64,000 nt of DNA, taken from NCBI GenBank assembly GCA_963826795.1, contig CAWGYT010000030.1, positions 1 to 64,000 on the forward strand, in the 5' to 3' direction. Positions 9,763 to 17,392 of this stretch are shown piece after piece (the first letter of the stretch is position 1; each line of letters begins with the position of its first letter). The position numbers were made by a program, and so were the translations under genes. The notes under the pieces are model-generated. The model ran no database searches. It saw nothing but the letters and a program-made list of their open reading frames with translations, and was not told where the DNA came from. The DNA is from CAWGYT01 sp963826795 (lineage in GTDB: Bacteria; Planctomycetota; Planctomycetia; Pirellulales; Pirellulaceae).

Positions 9763-10092
9763 TTATCGGTTCACGAGGATCGTAACGAGGAACGAAGCCG
9801 CCTCGAGGCAGCGAACGGCATGCGGCACCTCGGCCTCCAGGTACAGCATTTCGCCGGCGCTGAGCTCTTGCGTCTTACCGGAAGCCGTGAACGCGATGCG
9901 ACCTTCGAGGCACTGCACGATGATTTCACCGGGTGCTTCATGCTCGGGTATGATCTTGTCCGCATGCATGACGATCCGTATCACCTCAACGTGCCGTGTC
10001 TTGAAAAGAGTCCTGGTCTGAGTTTCCGCCAAGGAGGATCCCAAGGGACGGACGTCGATCACTTCTCCGGGTTGTGCATGATGGATTGCCAT
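9763..10092 (-). CDS. small cupin domain protein
   Basis: 109 residues. The single cupin domain shows MHADKIIPEHEAPGEIIVQCLEGRIAFTASGKTQELSAGEMLYLEAEVPHAVRCLEAASFLVTIL, close to the two cupin motifs. In motif 1 the usual metal ligands are only partly present (PEHEAPGEIIVQCLEGR), and motif 2 has PHAV. The start at 10092 is preferred because GGAG lies 9 bases upstream; the longer frame runs into REP-like repeats. Such single-domain cupins are often stress- or metabolite-responsive proteins of unknown reaction. No clear operon partner. Confidence 0.82.
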   Translation of the reverse strand: MAIHHAQPGEVIDVRPLGSSLAETQTRTLFKTRHVEVIRIVMHADKIIPEHEAPGEIIVQCLEGRIAFTASGKTQELSAGEMLYLEAEVPHAVRCLEAASFLVTILVNR

Positions 10093-10213
10093 GATTGTGT
10101 TCTCCAAGTTGAGTAGGCCGTTTTGACCCTCGCCACAAATACAACCAGCGCCACCGCTCCGAGGAAGCAGTGGCTGCTTCAAGTATACCCGTAGCCGTGC
10201 TACACAACGGGCG

Positions 10214-10341
10214 TCTCGCCGACGAAGATGCCCGCCGCTTGCCGGCGGGAGTCTCACGCTCGCCGCTACAGACGGGCGTCTCGCCGACGAAGATGCCCGC
10301 CGCTTGCCGGCGGGAGTCTCACGCTCGCCGCTACAGACGGG
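10214..10341 (+). repeat. two tandem REP-like hairpin units (65-bp period)
   Basis: The 19-base hairpin CCCGCCG-CTTGC-CGGCGGG occurs at 10231-10249 and 10296-10314, each followed by a tail ending ACGCTCGCCGCTAC. The stems are perfect 7-bp stems with a 5-base loop. Read from the other strand each unit begins with GTAG. Confidence 0.85.
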
Positions 10342-10356
10342 CGTCCGCGACATTCG

Positions 10357-11091
10357 CTATTGCGGTTTTCGAGCGATGAAGCCGGCTCGCTTCGCGAGCA
10401 GTGAATGCGAGCCGAATTTGCGAACCCTTCGTACCCGGAAGCCCGTCTGTCTGAGCTTCTCCGCCACGTCACTTCCGTCGTAGAGCTGGACGAGATGCTG
10501 CTCGCGCGAGCGCCGAAAGGCTGCTCCAACTTGTCGAAAAGAAGTGATCTGCCGCGTCAAACGGTCGCGCTTCGAATCGTACTCATATTGCACCAGACAC
10601 GCCCAATCGTCGCCCTCGGCAAATGTCCTGTCTCGGTGGCGATCGAGGCCGAGTTCGGCCACATCAAAGATCAGCACGCCCCCTGGCTCCAACGCCGTGA
10701 ACGCCTTCGCGAAGAACGACGACAGATTGCCTCCCGGCTCGCCTTGAGTGCGATAACAGACGACCTCGCCCAGCGCCGTGATCGCGCGGCAGCGTGGAAT
10801 TTCGCAGGACCAGAGCGAGCCGACCTGAAACCGCGCCGCCGGAACGCGCTGCCGAGCGAGCTTGATCATCGACCGCGAAACATCGATCCCAATGACCCGG
10901 TATCCCGCCTCAACCAAATGCTTGGCCCAGCGGCCGCCCCCACATCCCAGGTCGACAACGGTTTCGGATTGGACGTTCGGCGGGCGTAGAATTTCGAGTA
11001 AGCCCGGTGCCAGGTCCTCGCCGAGCTGGCTGAAACCCTCGTCATGGATGTAGGCGAGATCCTCATCGTAAAACGATTGCGAGGATGCCAT
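10357..11091 (-). CDS. class I SAM-dependent methyltransferase
   Basis: 244 residues from the ATG at 11091. The SAM-binding motif I is VVDLGCGGGRW (about 45-55), followed by GYRVIGIDVSRSMIKLARQR with the acidic residue that contacts the ribose of SAM. Later blocks (ITALGEVVCYRT, FTALEPGGVLIFDVAELG) match motifs II and III of the Methyltransf_11/25 group. The C-terminal KLRQTGFRVRRVRKFG is typical. Substrate unknown. It stands alone between the cupin gene and the HAD remnant. Confidence 0.88.
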   Translation of the reverse strand: MASSQSFYDEDLAYIHDEGFSQLGEDLAPGLLEILRPPNVQSETVVDLGCGGGRWAKHLVEAGYRVIGIDVSRSMIKLARQRVPAARFQVGSLWSCEIPRCRAITALGEVVCYRTQGEPGGNLSSFFAKAFTALEPGGVLIFDVAELGLDRHRDRTFAEGDDWACLVQYEYDSKRDRLTRQITSFRQVGAAFRRSREQHLVQLYDGSDVAEKLRQTGFRVRRVRKFGSHSLLAKRAGFIARKPQ

Positions 11092-11164
11092 CCGGGCTTC
11101 CTTTATTCCCGAGAAGCGATGACACCATGCGTGTCGCAAATGCTCAGCCATTGCCACGGGCGAG

Positions 11165-11425
11165 TCAGGGCTGGGGGTAGATGGTCCGCCAGTCGCGTTG
11201 CATCTCGGCGACAATCCATCCGTTTCGGGTTGCCTCGTTTAACGCCTTGTCGAGACGACCGACAGCTGAATCGCGGTCATAAGCGAATTCGCGGATCGCC
11301 TCTTTGGCGGGCCCTTCATTCCAGGAGGGCAGGGGATCAGCACCGAGCCCAACAGGGCCGTGGGTCAAGCAGACAAGCGTGCTCAAAGCGACGAGCGATC
11401 TGGCAGACGTTTGTCGGGTCATCAC
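11165..11425 (-). pseudogene. HAD-family phosphatase remnant with an in-frame internal deletion
   Basis: An 86-residue frame with a signal peptide, then the N-terminal block of a secreted HAD-like hydrolase family (LPSWNEGPAKEAI), then directly the C-terminal block of the same family (REFAYDRDSAVGRLDKALNEA, GWIVAEMQRDWRTIYP). Family members are normally about 300-340 residues and carry FDNDGTLW and other catalytic motifs between these blocks; here all of that is missing. The junction at REF looks like a deletion between two similar short sequences. The product cannot be a phosphatase. The gene follows the sulfatase by 88 bases, the usual neighbour of this HAD family. Confidence 0.75.
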
Positions 11426-11513
11426 GAATACTCCGCGACTTCAAGGCGGAAATCTCGGCAGGACGTCCTTGATGGCGAACCTGCCGTTTTGAACATTGCG
11501 GATGTTGCGTCCG

Positions 11514-13130
11514 CTATTTGCTGCCCCCGCCTTCTTGCAGCTTTTGCATCACCTCGTCCAAGTTGAAACTGGCGGCCTTTTGCCGCTGCGGGTACTCCTT
11601 GAACGTCATCAGAAATTGACCGACATAGTCCTGCGCCGGAACCAGCAGGAAGACATGATCGAGCAGCCAGTCGTAATAGGTATTGGAGGTGATATCCGCT
11701 CGCTCGTACGGGTCGGTGCGGAGGTTGAAAATCTTGGGAATGCGGAGTGTGGTAAAAGGCTCGGCCCACACTTGAAGCGTTCCAGGGGCCCGTTGCTCCA
11801 TGAACACCAACTTCCAATTGTCGAATCGCAGGCCGGTGACCTGTTGGTCGTCGTTACAATAAATGAACGATTCACGCGGCCCGGTCTCGGTTTTCCCGGT
11901 CAAATAGGGCGAAAGATCGTACCCGTCCAAATGGACGCGGTAGGTCATCTCCCCGATCTGATATCCCTTCAGCAGCTTCTGCTTGACGTCTGGGTCACCC
12001 GCGATGGACAACAAGGTTGGCAGCCAGTCGTGGTGGCTCACAATCTGGTTCGAGACGCGACCCGGCTTGATCTTTCCTGGCCAGCGGACCATACACGGCA
12101 CGCGGTAGGCGCCTTCCCAGTTGGAGTTCTTTTCGTTGCGAAACGGCGTCATGGCCGCATCGGGCCAGGAGTTCATGTGAGGCCCGTTGTCGGTGCTGTA
12201 CATCACGAACGTGTTATCGGCGATGCCGGCGTCGTCGATCGCCTTCAAGACCGTGCCGACGTTCCGATCATGGTCGATCATCGCGTCATGGTATTCGCTC
12301 TGCCAGCGTCCCGACTGCCCCTTGCTGTCGGGCTTGACGTGCGTCCGGAAGTGCATATGCGTGTAGTTGACCCAGACGAAGAACGGCTTGTCCGCCTCCG
12401 CCTGCCGCCGAATGAAGTCCGCGGCGCGAGCGGCGATGTCGTCGTCAATGGTTTCCATCCGCTTCTTTGTGAGCGGGCCGGTGTCCTTGATGATTTGCTT
12501 GCCGACCCGCCCGAATCGCGGGTCAACCGTCGGATCGTCCCGTTCGCTCGCCTTAGAGTCCAATACGCCGCGAGGCCCGTACTTGGCGCGAAACGCCGGG
12601 TCTTTGGGATAATCAGGAAGCTCAGGCTCTTCCTCGGCATTCAGGTGGTAGAGGTTGCCGTAGAACTCGTCGAAACCGTGCACGGTTGGCAAGAACTCGT
12701 TGCGATCGCCCAGATGGTTCTTACCGAATTGGCCCGTGGCGTAACCGAGTGGCTTCAGCAACTCGGCGATCGTTGGATCTTCCTTTTGCAGCCCCAGCGT
12801 GGCCCCGGGCAAACCGACCTTCGTAAGGCCCGTCCGCAGGCCATGCTGACCGGTGAGAAAAGAAGCTCGGCCCGCCGTGCAACTCTGCTCCGCATAGTAA
12901 TCGGTGAAGAGCATTCCTTCACGCGCGACGCGATCGATGTTCGGTGTGCTGTAACCCATCAGGCCCAGCGAATAGGCGCTGACATTGGATTGGCCGACAT
13001 CGTCGCCCCAGATGATCACAATGTTGGGCTTGCGCTGCTGCCCGAAAGCTGGATCGGCCGCAACCGTCATCCCAACGGCCGTGGCCGCGGCCATCACGAG
13101 ACATCGCTGAAATAATTTGGGAATCGTCAT
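11514..13130 (-). CDS. arylsulfatase-type sulfatase, exported
   Basis: About 538 residues from the ATG at 13130, with a signal peptide ending near AFGQQ. The formylglycine motif is C-T-A-G-R at 84-88 (SCTAGRASFLTG), the CxAxR variant of CxPxR. Metal ligands are visible as IIWGDDVG (Asp43-Asp44), the catalytic lysine region YATGQFGKNHLGD and YSTDNGPHMNSWPDA. The large family of planctomycete sulfatases removes sulfate esters from polysaccharides or steroids in the periplasm or outside the cell; an anaerobic or FGE-type maturase is needed and none is in the window. The HAD remnant downstream is the usual partner gene. Confidence 0.92.
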   Translation of the reverse strand: MTIPKLFQRCLVMAAATAVGMTVAADPAFGQQRKPNIVIIWGDDVGQSNVSAYSLGLMGYSTPNIDRVAREGMLFTDYYAEQSCTAGRASFLTGQHGLRTGLTKVGLPGATLGLQKEDPTIAELLKPLGYATGQFGKNHLGDRNEFLPTVHGFDEFYGNLYHLNAEEEPELPDYPKDPAFRAKYGPRGVLDSKASERDDPTVDPRFGRVGKQIIKDTGPLTKKRMETIDDDIAARAADFIRRQAEADKPFFVWVNYTHMHFRTHVKPDSKGQSGRWQSEYHDAMIDHDRNVGTVLKAIDDAGIADNTFVMYSTDNGPHMNSWPDAAMTPFRNEKNSNWEGAYRVPCMVRWPGKIKPGRVSNQIVSHHDWLPTLLSIAGDPDVKQKLLKGYQIGEMTYRVHLDGYDLSPYLTGKTETGPRESFIYCNDDQQVTGLRFDNWKLVFMEQRAPGTLQVWAEPFTTLRIPKIFNLRTDPYERADITSNTYYDWLLDHVFLLVPAQDYVGQFLMTFKEYPQRQKAASFNLDEVMQKLQEGGGSK

Positions 13131-13329
13131 GGTGGCTCGCTTATTCGAACGAGACTGGAAGAAAGCTCGCGGCGACAATCGCGCGAGCCGGTCCGCCGCG
13201 TTGACACAACCGTGGGATCACGTCAGAGCGACCGAGGGAGAAATGGTATCAGCTGGTCAGTGAATGTAAAGGACCCTGACGTTCTGAAAAAAGCTGGGAT
13301 GCGGTCCGGTTCGGGCGTGGTCGCCGTTT

Positions 13330-13770
13330 CTAGCGTTCGTTCGGCTGCCTGGAGGGAGCTGAGGAGCGGAAGAATGACTCGCGGGCTGCCGGGGCGAGGC
13401 AGCAAAGGGCAATCCTGCTTCCCTTGTTGCGAAGCTTTTGCTTCAACAGCGCAAGTTCCTCGATCGAGGCCGCGCAAATCGAGTTCACGTGGGAGAAGTC
13501 GAACAGGACCTTGCTGTCCCGAACCAATCGCTCGGCGAGTTGAGTGAAGTCGGCGCGGAGCGAGTTGAGCGACGCGGGGCCGAGATCCTGCGCGTCCTTG
13601 AACTGGATGAGCGTCACACCTTCGCGACGCGAAATCGCCAGGTGTTCGAACGTCCACGACTCCGGCGACGTGGTTGCTGCCGCGGGATTGACCGTCTTGG
13701 GCGTCAGCTCGTCGATGGCTTCGTCGCGAAAGTCGTACATCTCGAAAACATTGTGTCGATACTTTGCCAT
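13330..13770 (-). CDS. STAS domain protein (anti-sigma factor antagonist-like)
   Basis: 146 residues from the ATG at 13770. The second half matches a STAS fold: GVTLIQFKDAQDLG (strand 1), RLVRDSKVLFDFSHVNSICAASIEELALLKQKLRNKGSRIALCCLAPAARESF (strand 2, phospho-Ser loop region, helix, strand 3). In anti-anti-sigma factors a serine in the DFSxVxxxxSxxxxxL region is phosphorylated; here a serine is present (NSICAAS). The ~55-residue N-terminus has no known domain. No anti-sigma kinase is adjacent. Planctomycetes carry many isolated STAS proteins. Confidence 0.8.
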   Translation of the reverse strand: MAKYRHNVFEMYDFRDEAIDELTPKTVNPAAATTSPESWTFEHLAISRREGVTLIQFKDAQDLGPASLNSLRADFTQLAERLVRDSKVLFDFSHVNSICAASIEELALLKQKLRNKGSRIALCCLAPAARESFFRSSAPSRQPNER

Positions 13771-13956
13771 TGTTGGTATTTGTCTCCGAACTTCGATTGT
13801 GATGTCCGCTTGGACAGAATTCATGATTCAGGGAGTCACCCCCAAGGTCTCCGTCGTCGTGAACGAGCGTTGACACGGCTCCGTGGTGGCATTCGGTCCA
13901 CCGGTCGGCCGTGGTTCATCCCGAGCGGGAACTGTGTTTTGCGCAGTCCTTCAAAC

Positions 13957-13981
13957 GGCTCAGCCGGAGCTTCGCCCTCCC
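13957..13981. repeat. GGGAGGGCGA-family repeat arm overlapping the 3' end of floA
   Basis: GGCTCAGCCGGAGCTTCGCCCTCCC on this strand matches, apart from one base, the right arm of the inverted repeat at 1862-1886. The floA stop codon (13960-13962) lies inside it. Confidence 0.7.
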
Positions 13982-15042
13982 GCGCCGAACTTGGTTGGGG
14001 CGCGGACCGGGCCGGGGTTCGCGATCGGATCGGCGACCCTCGCCCCGGGGCGCGAATCGGTGACTCCGAAGCGACTCGTTCGAGACGAGGTCTTTGAGCG
14101 TTTTGCAATCTGGCCCGCGCGGAACGCCGCCGCGATCGCCGCCGGAATCTGGGCTTCGGCAAGGACGAGCGCCGCGCGACGGGCGGTCACGTTTGCTTTC
14201 ATTTCCTGTTGGCACGCGATCGCCTCCGCGCGACGTGCCTCCGCGTTCGCCCGGGCCATGCGTGTGTCCGCGTCCGCCTGGTCGCTTTGCAAACGGGCCC
14301 CGATGTTTTCGCCGATATCAATCTCCGCGATGTCGATCGAAACGATTTCGAATGCCGTGTTGGAATCGAGCCCGCGTTCCAGCACGCTGCGCGAGATACG
14401 ATCGGGCATCTCCATGACTTTCATATGCGTTTCGGAGGATCCGATCGCGGTCAGAATTCCCTGTCCCACGCGGGCAATGATCGTTTCTTCGGTCGCCCCA
14501 CCGATCAAGCGATCGAGGTTCGTGCGAACGGTCACTCGCACTCGAATTCGCAGCTCGACGCCATTTTTTGCGACGGCGCTCAACGCCGTCCGTCCGCTCG
14601 CTTGAACATCGGGACAGTCGATCACTTTGGGCGAGACGCTGATGCGCACCGCATCCAGCACGTCACGTCCGGACAGGTCGATCGCCGCCGCGCGGTCGAA
14701 GTCCAGGTCGATGCCCGCGCGATGAGCGGCGATAATCGCGCGCAGCACGTGCATCACATCACCGCCGGCCAGGAAGTGCGCCTCAAGCCGCGCCGTGCTC
14801 ATCCCCCGCTGACGGTCAACGCTCAGACCGGCCTGACCGCCCATAATTTTCGCCGTCACGATCATGCTCGGCTTGACGCCGCGGAAACCCATCCCGATCA
14901 GGCTTGCGAAGCTGACGTCGGCATTGGCCATGTAGGCCTGAATCCAAAGTGCTCCGTAGTTGAAGAAGACAAGAGACGCGACCAGGCCGCCGAAGATCAT
15001 CACGGCGATGCCAGCGATCACGATCGCGTTGGCCATCGACAT
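13960..15042 (-). CDS. floA: flotillin-like protein FloA, altered C-terminus
   Basis: About 360 residues of the PF12127/UPF0365 family, membrane scaffold proteins that organise lipid-raft-like domains. One N-terminal membrane helix (IVIAGIAVMIFGGLVASLVFF) is followed by NYGALWIQAYMANADVSFASLIGMGFRGVKP, the MSTARLEAHFLAGGDVMHVLRAIIAAHRAGIDLDFDRAAAIDLSGRDVLDAV block and the coiled-coil EARRAEAIACQQEMKANVTARRAALVLAEAQIPAAIAAAFRAG. After AFRAGQ the usual short FloA tail is absent. Instead there is a basic, proline-rich stretch that stops inside a dispersed repeat. Start is 15042 or 15036. A folded RNA with terminator lies upstream. Confidence 0.9.
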   Translation of the reverse strand: MSMANAIVIAGIAVMIFGGLVASLVFFNYGALWIQAYMANADVSFASLIGMGFRGVKPSMIVTAKIMGGQAGLSVDRQRGMSTARLEAHFLAGGDVMHVLRAIIAAHRAGIDLDFDRAAAIDLSGRDVLDAVRISVSPKVIDCPDVQASGRTALSAVAKNGVELRIRVRVTVRTNLDRLIGGATEETIIARVGQGILTAIGSSETHMKVMEMPDRISRSVLERGLDSNTAFEIVSIDIAEIDIGENIGARLQSDQADADTRMARANAEARRAEAIACQQEMKANVTARRAALVLAEAQIPAAIAAAFRAGQIAKRSKTSSRTSRFGVTDSRPGARVADPIANPGPVRAPTKFGAGGRSSG

Positions 15043-15131
15043 GGCGGCCAGCTGACTCACAGCAGTAAACACACGGGATCCTTTGTAGGGTGAGGCATGC
15101 GTCGGCTTGCTTTCAGCTGGAAGTGAACGCG

Positions 15132-15181
15132 AAAAAAAAAACCGATGTGGCGAAACACCCACGGGAGTTTTGCCACATCGG
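15132..15181 (-). terminator. intrinsic terminator
   Basis: Stem 15142-15156 pairs with 15167-15181 (15 bp, one G-U), loop 15157-15166, followed on the minus strand by ten consecutive U (15141-15132). This is a textbook rho-independent terminator reading toward floA. Confidence 0.8.
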
Positions 15182-15300
15182 CTTACTTTCTAACGAGCCT
15201 CGCGGGATCACCCGGCTGCTCTTTATCGAGTCGTCCGAAACGACGCTCCGGAAAGGTTCGCTGGCCTTTCCTCAGATACCCTCCATCGTAGGGTATTCGG
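15132..15300 (-). ncRNA. candidate structured RNA ending in an intrinsic terminator, upstream of floA
   Basis: Read on the minus strand, five helices follow one another: 15276-15282 with 15290-15296 (7 bp), 15250-15256 with 15265-15271 (7 bp), 15230-15234 with 15240-15244 (5 bp), 15195-15198 with 15218-15221 enclosing CGGG/CCCG, then a 15-bp stem 15142-15156/15167-15171+15172-15181 followed by ten U. No protein is recognisable. It could be a free small RNA or a leader of floA (start codon about 90 bases past the terminator). It matches no RNA family I know. Confidence 0.5.
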
Positions 15301-15379
15301 TCAACAAAACAAGGGCAGGGACGTCGAAAGGGCAGCTCTGGCATGCGACGAGAATCCCCCCCAGTTTGAAGTAGCAACG

Positions 15380-15805
15380 AGCGTGAACGACCACGGGGCA
15401 AGCCCGTGGCATCTGCGGTCTCTCATGCCCACCGAAAAAAAAGCGCTCCCCACGATACAATACGCCCGAGCCGATTGCCACAGGCCCGCGCCGATGCCAC
15501 AGGCCCAAGCCGATGCCACGGGCCCAAGCCGATGCCACGGGCCCGAGCCGATGCCACGGGCTTGCCGCCGTGGACCGTAACGCTCGCCGCTGCCATCCCT
15601 CAGCCACGGCCCGAGCCGATGCCACGGGCTTGCCCCGTGGACCGTAACGCTCGCCGCTACCATCCCTCACCACCCCAAGCCGATGCCACGGGCTTGCCCC
15701 GTGGACCGTAACGCTCGCCGCTACCACCTCGATCCCTCACCACCCCAAGCCGATGCCACGGGCTTGCCCCGTGGACCGTAACGCTCGCCGCTACAGCCGC
15801 AGCAG
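15380..15805 (+). repeat. REP-like hairpin cluster upstream of the double-domain RAYT
   Basis: One inverted copy (near 15392) and about four direct copies of the 19-base hairpin CCACGGG-CTTGC-CCCGTGG, most with GATGCC before it and the tail ACCGTAACGCTCGCCGCTAC after it. Extra truncated units (GCCGATGCCACGGGCCC) repeat between 15485 and 15560. The complement of each full unit begins GTAGCGGCGAGCG. Confidence 0.9.
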
Positions 15806-15828
15806 CTAAAGCAGCGGCCACATCCGCC

Positions 15829-16692
15829 ATGTACATCCAACCCTACGAGCTCGACGAGCTCCGTTTCGCGTACTGCTACCGCGTCTACCTCCGCTTCAAA
15901 ACCCACCGAGCGAAACCGCAGCCCGCGTTGGCCGAGCTCGATCTCGCCTTCCTCAAAGCGATCGCCGATCGCTACGGCATCCACATTCTGGAAGCCAACT
16001 CCAGCGCCACCGAACTCCTTCTGCTGGCCAGCCTCCGTCCCCAAGAATCGGTCGCCGCCTTCGCAAGCAAGCTGAAAGGAAACATCAGCAAGTGGTTACG
16101 CGAAACGCTCGCGCAGACGACCCCGGCGAACCTGCTCAGCAAGGGCTACTTCGCCTGCACGACCGGCCAAACTGCAGCGCTGGCGGTTGAACAGTATCTC
16201 GAGAACCAAGCCGACCACCACGGTTACGGAACTCGACCGCGTCCACCGATCTACGTCGGCAAGTATGAATTACGTCCTGCCGACGAGGCGCGGCTGAAGG
16301 CGGCCCACGCGCAGACGTTTCTGCAGCACCACCTGGTTTTGGCAAGTTGGCGGCGCAGGGGCGTGTTCTCCGACGAATCGGGCAAGGCGGTTGCCGAGTG
16401 CTGGCGGCGGCTGTTGAGCGATCGTCCCGCTGCCCCGCTCAAGGTCTCGTTCGTCCCCGATCACGTGCACCTCGCCCTACGCGTCCACCCCGTGGTCTCG
16501 CCCGCCGCGCTGATTGTCGAGCTGATGAACGCCGCGCAGGAACTCATGTGGGCCGAGTTCGCCAATTCGATCGTCAGGGCAGGCGCCGAGCGGCTCTGGC
16601 AAGCCAGCGCGTATCTGGGGAGTTATGGAGATTTAGAATCCCCGAAGATCGCACGGTATGTCAGGCAATGGGAGGAGCGGGAGCTGAATTAG
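15829..16692 (+). CDS. fused double-domain Y1 transposase-like protein (RAYT/IS200 type)
   Basis: 287 residues that read as two Y1-type domains in tandem. Domain 1 keeps the IS200-like blocks SLRPQESVAAFASKLKGNISKWLRE, LLSKGYFACTTGQT and EQYLENQ with Tyr123, but the HUH position is E62-L-L64. Domain 2 keeps His212-Val-His214 (PDHVHLALRV) and Tyr277 (KIARYVRQW). IS200-family enzymes are dimers in which the HUH of one chain works with the Tyr of the other, so this chain may be a self-contained asymmetric dimer. It is flanked on both sides by REP-like hairpin clusters, its likely substrate. No terminal inverted repeats or target duplication are seen, so it is probably domesticated. Confidence 0.8.
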   Translation: MYIQPYELDELRFAYCYRVYLRFKTHRAKPQPALAELDLAFLKAIADRYGIHILEANSSATELLLLASLRPQESVAAFASKLKGNISKWLRETLAQTTPANLLSKGYFACTTGQTAALAVEQYLENQADHHGYGTRPRPPIYVGKYELRPADEARLKAAHAQTFLQHHLVLASWRRRGVFSDESGKAVAECWRRLLSDRPAAPLKVSFVPDHVHLALRVHPVVSPAALIVELMNAAQELMWAEFANSIVRAGAERLWQASAYLGSYGDLESPKIARYVRQWEERELN

Positions 16693-16694
16693 CA

Positions 16695-16865
16695 CTGTAG
16701 CTGCGAGCGTGAGCCACCACGGGTCAAGCCCGTGGCATCGGTTTGGGGGGCTGGTGAGAGGGAGGCTCGGTGTACGTAGCGGCGAGCGTTACGGTCCACG
16801 GGTCAAGCCCGTGGCATCGGTTTGGGGGGCTGGTGAGAGGGAGGCTCGGTACGTAGCGGCGAGCG
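16695..16865 (-). repeat. two REP-like units in inverted orientation
   Basis: GTAGC(T/G)GCGAGCGT... followed by CCACGGGTCAAGCCCGTGGCATC occurs twice, separated by a repeated GGTTTGGGGGGCTGGTGAGA spacer. Orientation is opposite to the array that follows. Confidence 0.85.
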
Positions 16866-16880
16866 TCGCGGTTGGGTCGA

Positions 16881-17392
16881 TGCCACGGGCTTGCCCCGTG
16901 GTGGCTCACGCTCGCAGCTACCCCACCGCTCGCGACCCCCACTCCCACCGATGCCACGGGCTTGCCCCGTGGTGGCTCACGCTCGCAGCTACCCCACCGC
17001 CCGCGACTCCCACTCCCACCGATGCCACGGGCTTGCCCCGTGGTGGCTCACGCTCGCAGCTACCCCACCGCTCGCGACCCCCACTCCCGCCGATGCCACG
17101 TGCTTGCCCCGTGGTGGCTCACGCTCGCAGCTACCCCACCGCCCGCAACCCCCACTCCCACCGATGCCACGGGCTTGCCCCGTGGTGGCTCACGCTCGCA
17201 GCTACCCCACCGCACGCGACCCCCACTCCCACCGATGCCACGGGCTTGCCCCGTGGTGGCTCACGCTCGCAGCTACCCCACCGCCCGCGACCCCCACTCC
17301 CACCGATGCCACGGGCTTGCCCCGTGGTGGCTCACGCTCGCAGCTACGATGCCCCGGTGGTGGCTCACGCTCGCAGCGACGAACGGCCGGGC
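16881..17392 (+). repeat. seven-copy 71-bp tandem array of REP-like hairpins
   Basis: TGCCACGGGCTTGCCCCGTGG starts at 16881, 16952, 17023, 17094, 17165, 17236 and 17307, an exact 71-bp period. Each unit is hairpin, then TGGCTCACGCTCGCAGCTAC, then a spacer rich in CCCAC. The last unit lacks the spacer and is followed by a degenerate partial copy. Units differ at only a few positions. Confidence 0.95.

Noticed and set aside
11496..13115. 539-codon plus-strand open frame
   Set aside because: Antisense shadow of the sulfatase gene; no motif of its own.
15301..15727. Minus-strand frames of 120-151 codons
   Set aside because: They consist of REP-hairpin translations (HGASPWHRLG repeats).
16881..17392. 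CRISPR array
   Set aside because: Units are uniform over the full 71 bp with no variable spacers, and no cas gene is near.
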